This document shows, in pieces, positions 62,320-64,000 of a DNA stretch of 64,000 nt (position 1 is its first letter; the number at the start of each line of letters is the position of its first letter). A program made the translations under genes and the position numbers. This DNA comes from Marinobacter shengliensis (lineage in GTDB: Bacteria > Pseudomonadota > Gammaproteobacteria > Pseudomonadales > Oleiphilaceae): contig NZ_PXNO01000021.1 of the NCBI RefSeq assembly GCF_003007715.1, positions 124,001 to 188,000 on the forward strand. The letters run 5' to 3'. The notes under the pieces are model-generated. The model had not been told where the DNA came from and did not search any database. It worked only from the letters and a program-made list of their open reading frames with translations.

Positions 62320-62370
62320 TTCACCTCATATATCCATTTGGTATATTCTTAGATCATAAGATTAGTGATC
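62320..62370 (+). promoter_or_regulatory. AT-rich promoter/operator of the persulfide dioxygenase gene
   Basis: TTCACC (62320-62325), 16-nt spacer, TATATT (62342-62347). Overlapping dyads CTTA-GATCA-TAAG (62348-62360) and GATCA/TGATC (62352-62370) lie just downstream of the -10, where a repressor such as a BigR-like ArsR protein could bind. The base composition is markedly lower in GC than the surroundings. Confidence 0.4.
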
Positions 62371-62393
62371 AGCAGATCTCAGAGGTGAATACC

Positions 62394-63260
62394 ATGACAC
62401 AGCCCATCGTTCAGCATTTTTTCGACGAGCCCACCAACACGTTCAGTTACGTGGTGCGTGACCCTGACAGCCAGGCTTGCGCCATCCTCGATTCCGTGCT
62501 GGATTTCGACTACGCCGCAGGCCGTACCGACGTGCGTTCGGCTGACGACATTATTCAGTACGTTCGCGCCAACAACCTGACCGTAGAGTGGATTCTGGAA
62601 ACCCACGTGCACGCCGATCATCTTTCGGCTGCCCCGTACTTGCACGAGAAACTGGGTGGCAAGACAGGTATTGGCGCGAAAATCGTCGATGTTCAGGAAA
62701 TCTTTGGCAAAGCGTTCAATGCCGGCACGGAGTTCGCTCGTGACGGCAGCCAGTTTGACCAGCTGTTCGAAGAGGGAGATACCTTCGCCATCGGCAACCT
62801 TGAAGGTCGGGTTTTGCACACTCCGGGCCACACGCCCGCTTGCTTGACCTATGTAATTGGCGACGCCGCTTTCGTTGGCGATACCCTGTTTATGCCGGAT
62901 TACGGCACCGCGCGCTGCGACTTCCCCGGTGGTGATGCCCGTACCCTGTACCGGTCAATCCAGAAAGTACTGTCGTTGCCGGCCGAGACCCGGATTTTCC
63001 TGTGCCACGATTACAAGGCGCCTGGTCGCGATGAGTACCATCACATGACCACGGTCGCGGAACAGCGCGAGGCCAACGTGCATGTGCATGAGGGAATTTC
63101 AGAGGACGAATTTGTCAGAATGCGCACTGAGCGTGATGCCACTCTGGACATGCCCCGGCTGATCCTGCCTTCGGTGCAGGTGAACATGCGCGCCGGTCAC
63201 ATGCCGCCGGCTGAGGATAACGGCCAGGTGTACCTGAAAGTTCCGGTTAACCGGTTCTGA
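62394..63260 (+). CDS. ETHE1/Blh-like MBL-fold persulfide dioxygenase
   Basis: 288 residues from the ATG at 62394 (AGAGGTG upstream). Metal motif ETHVHADHLSAAPYL, followed by HTPGHTPACLTYV, GDTLFMPDYGTARCDFPGG and FLCHDYKAPGRDEY. These match the single-iron persulfide dioxygenase group (ETHE1, Blh), which oxidises glutathione persulfide to sulfite. A SulP permease gene follows 7 nt later, a pairing that suggests disposal of the sulfite or sulfate formed. Confidence 0.9.
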   Translation: MTQPIVQHFFDEPTNTFSYVVRDPDSQACAILDSVLDFDYAAGRTDVRSADDIIQYVRANNLTVEWILETHVHADHLSAAPYLHEKLGGKTGIGAKIVDVQEIFGKAFNAGTEFARDGSQFDQLFEEGDTFAIGNLEGRVLHTPGHTPACLTYVIGDAAFVGDTLFMPDYGTARCDFPGGDARTLYRSIQKVLSLPAETRIFLCHDYKAPGRDEYHHMTTVAEQREANVHVHEGISEDEFVRMRTERDATLDMPRLILPSVQVNMRAGHMPPAEDNGQVYLKVPVNRF

Positions 63261-63267
63261 GCCCGGC

Positions 63268-64000
63268 ATGAACCTCAAACATTACCTGCCTGTTCTGCAA
63301 TGGGCGCCAAAGTACAGCCGTGATCAGGCGACCAGTGATCTGGTCGCGGCGGTGATTGTGACCGTCATGCTGATTCCACAGTCGCTGGCTTACGCTTTGC
63401 TGGCGGGGTTGCCGGCGCAGGTCGGGCTGTACGCCAGTATTCTGCCGCTGGTGGTGTATGCGGTGTTCGGCACCAGCAGGACCTTGTCGGTGGGCCCGGT
63501 GGCGGTGGTCTCGTTGATGACGGCGGCGGCCCTGGCGCCGCTGGCGGACATGGGAACACCGGAGTACATTGCCGGTGCCGTATTGATTGCGGTGATGTCC
63601 GGCCTGATGCTGACGGTGATGGGCATCCTGCGGCTTGGCTTCCTGGCGAATTTCCTCAGCCATCCGGTCATCTCCGGTTTTATTACGGCCTCGGGTATCG
63701 TGATTGCGGCCAGTCAGCTAAAACATGTGTTCGGTATTCAGGCGTCCGGCCATAATCTGCTGGATATTGGCGGCTCTTTGCTGGCCTCCCTGCCACAAAC
63801 CAATGTGCCCACCTTGCTGGTAGGGGGCGGTGCGCTGGCGTTCTTGCTGTGGTCCCGCCAGTTTCTGAAACCTTTGCTGATCCGGTTTGGACTGGCCCAC
63901 AGGGCTGCGGATATCTTCACCAAAACTGCGCCAATCCTGGCGGTGGTGGTCACTACGCTGGTTGCCTGGTGGCTGAATCTGGACGAGAAAGGCGTCCGTC
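63268..64000 (+). CDS. SulP-family inorganic anion permease (3' end beyond window)
   Basis: The first 244 residues are visible. DLVAAVIVTVMLIPQSLAYALLAGLP and YASILPLVVYAVFGTSRTLSVGPVAVVSL (each quoted in part: MLIPQSLAYALLAG, GTSRTLSVGPVAVV) are the SulP signature. Multiple membrane helices are evident. The STAS domain expected at the C-terminus is outside the window. With the persulfide dioxygenase gene 7 nt upstream, sulfate or sulfite movement is likely. Confidence 0.88.
   Translation, partial: MNLKHYLPVLQWAPKYSRDQATSDLVAAVIVTVMLIPQSLAYALLAGLPAQVGLYASILPLVVYAVFGTSRTLSVGPVAVVSLMTAAALAPLADMGTPEYIAGAVLIAVMSGLMLTVMGILRLGFLANFLSHPVISGFITASGIVIAASQLKHVFGIQASGHNLLDIGGSLLASLPQTNVPTLLVGGGALAFLLWSRQFLKPLLIRFGLAHRAADIFTKTAPILAVVVTTLVAWWLNLDEKGVR

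Overview
The window is a dense (about 58% GC by eye), intron-free gammaproteobacterial chromosome segment. Protein style, late cobalamin genes, stacked c-di-GMP and two-component proteins, DUF4331, QsdR-type and thermostable-haemolysin-like genes point to Marinobacter or a close marine relative. That assignment is inference from recognised protein families, not a database match. No rRNA, tRNA, IS element, prophage or CRISPR array was seen. Two copies of a roughly 105-nt inverted-repeat element are present, as are strong candidate operators for ANR/FNR, CRP/Vfr and a PmrA/QseB-type regulator, and one clear cobalamin riboswitch.

Layout. 1-2.9 kb: a partial DUF4331 exported protein divergent from an ECF sigma/anti-sigma pair. 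2.9-11 kb: HDOD-GAF protein, metN-metI-metQ, peroxiredoxin, AGCS symporter, CBS protein and fghA. 11-26 kb: a minus-strand signalling operon reading HK, REC/degenerate HD-GYP, REC, MglA-like GTPase, HK, REC fused to a PilB/GspE ATPase, 1364-aa hybrid HK, REC-PAS-LOV-GGDEF-EAL-REC, with a second degenerate HD-GYP just behind it. Most junctions overlap or nearly touch, so the proteins are probably made together. The 388-bp region in front of it carries a perfect ANR/FNR box and a perfect CRP/Vfr box and also serves a divergent membrane diguanylate cyclase gene. 27-39 kb: MATE and DMT transporters, an Aer-like receptor behind an ANR-like box, an SNF transporter, a second chemoreceptor, a QsdR-type regulator, and a DnaQ-like exonuclease coupled to a cNMP/CBS/DUF294 protein.

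39-54 kb is a cobalamin locus: cobU; cobT-cobC (opposite strand); cbiB-cobC/cobD; a cobalamin riboswitch followed by btuB-btuF-btuC-btuD; cobB-cobO-cobQ-bluB; and cobS. Together these cover uptake, a,c-amidation, adenosylation, cobyric acid formation, aminopropanol arm synthesis, DMB synthesis and nucleotide loop assembly. No corrin-ring methyltransferase gene is present here.

54-61 kb: a PmrB/PmrA-like two-component pair is divergent from a tightly packed operon of a thermostable-haemolysin family protein, an acyl-AMP ligase fused to a haem-oxygenase-like (TenA/UndA-like) putative metallo-oxygenase, an SDR and a TPR protein. Two CTTAAG-N5-YTTAAG boxes lie in the shared promoter region. I regard this as the best candidate for a little-described pathway, probably acting on a fatty acid or lipid. 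The window ends with a PAS-GAF-GGDEF protein, an ETHE1-like persulfide dioxygenase and the start of a SulP permease.
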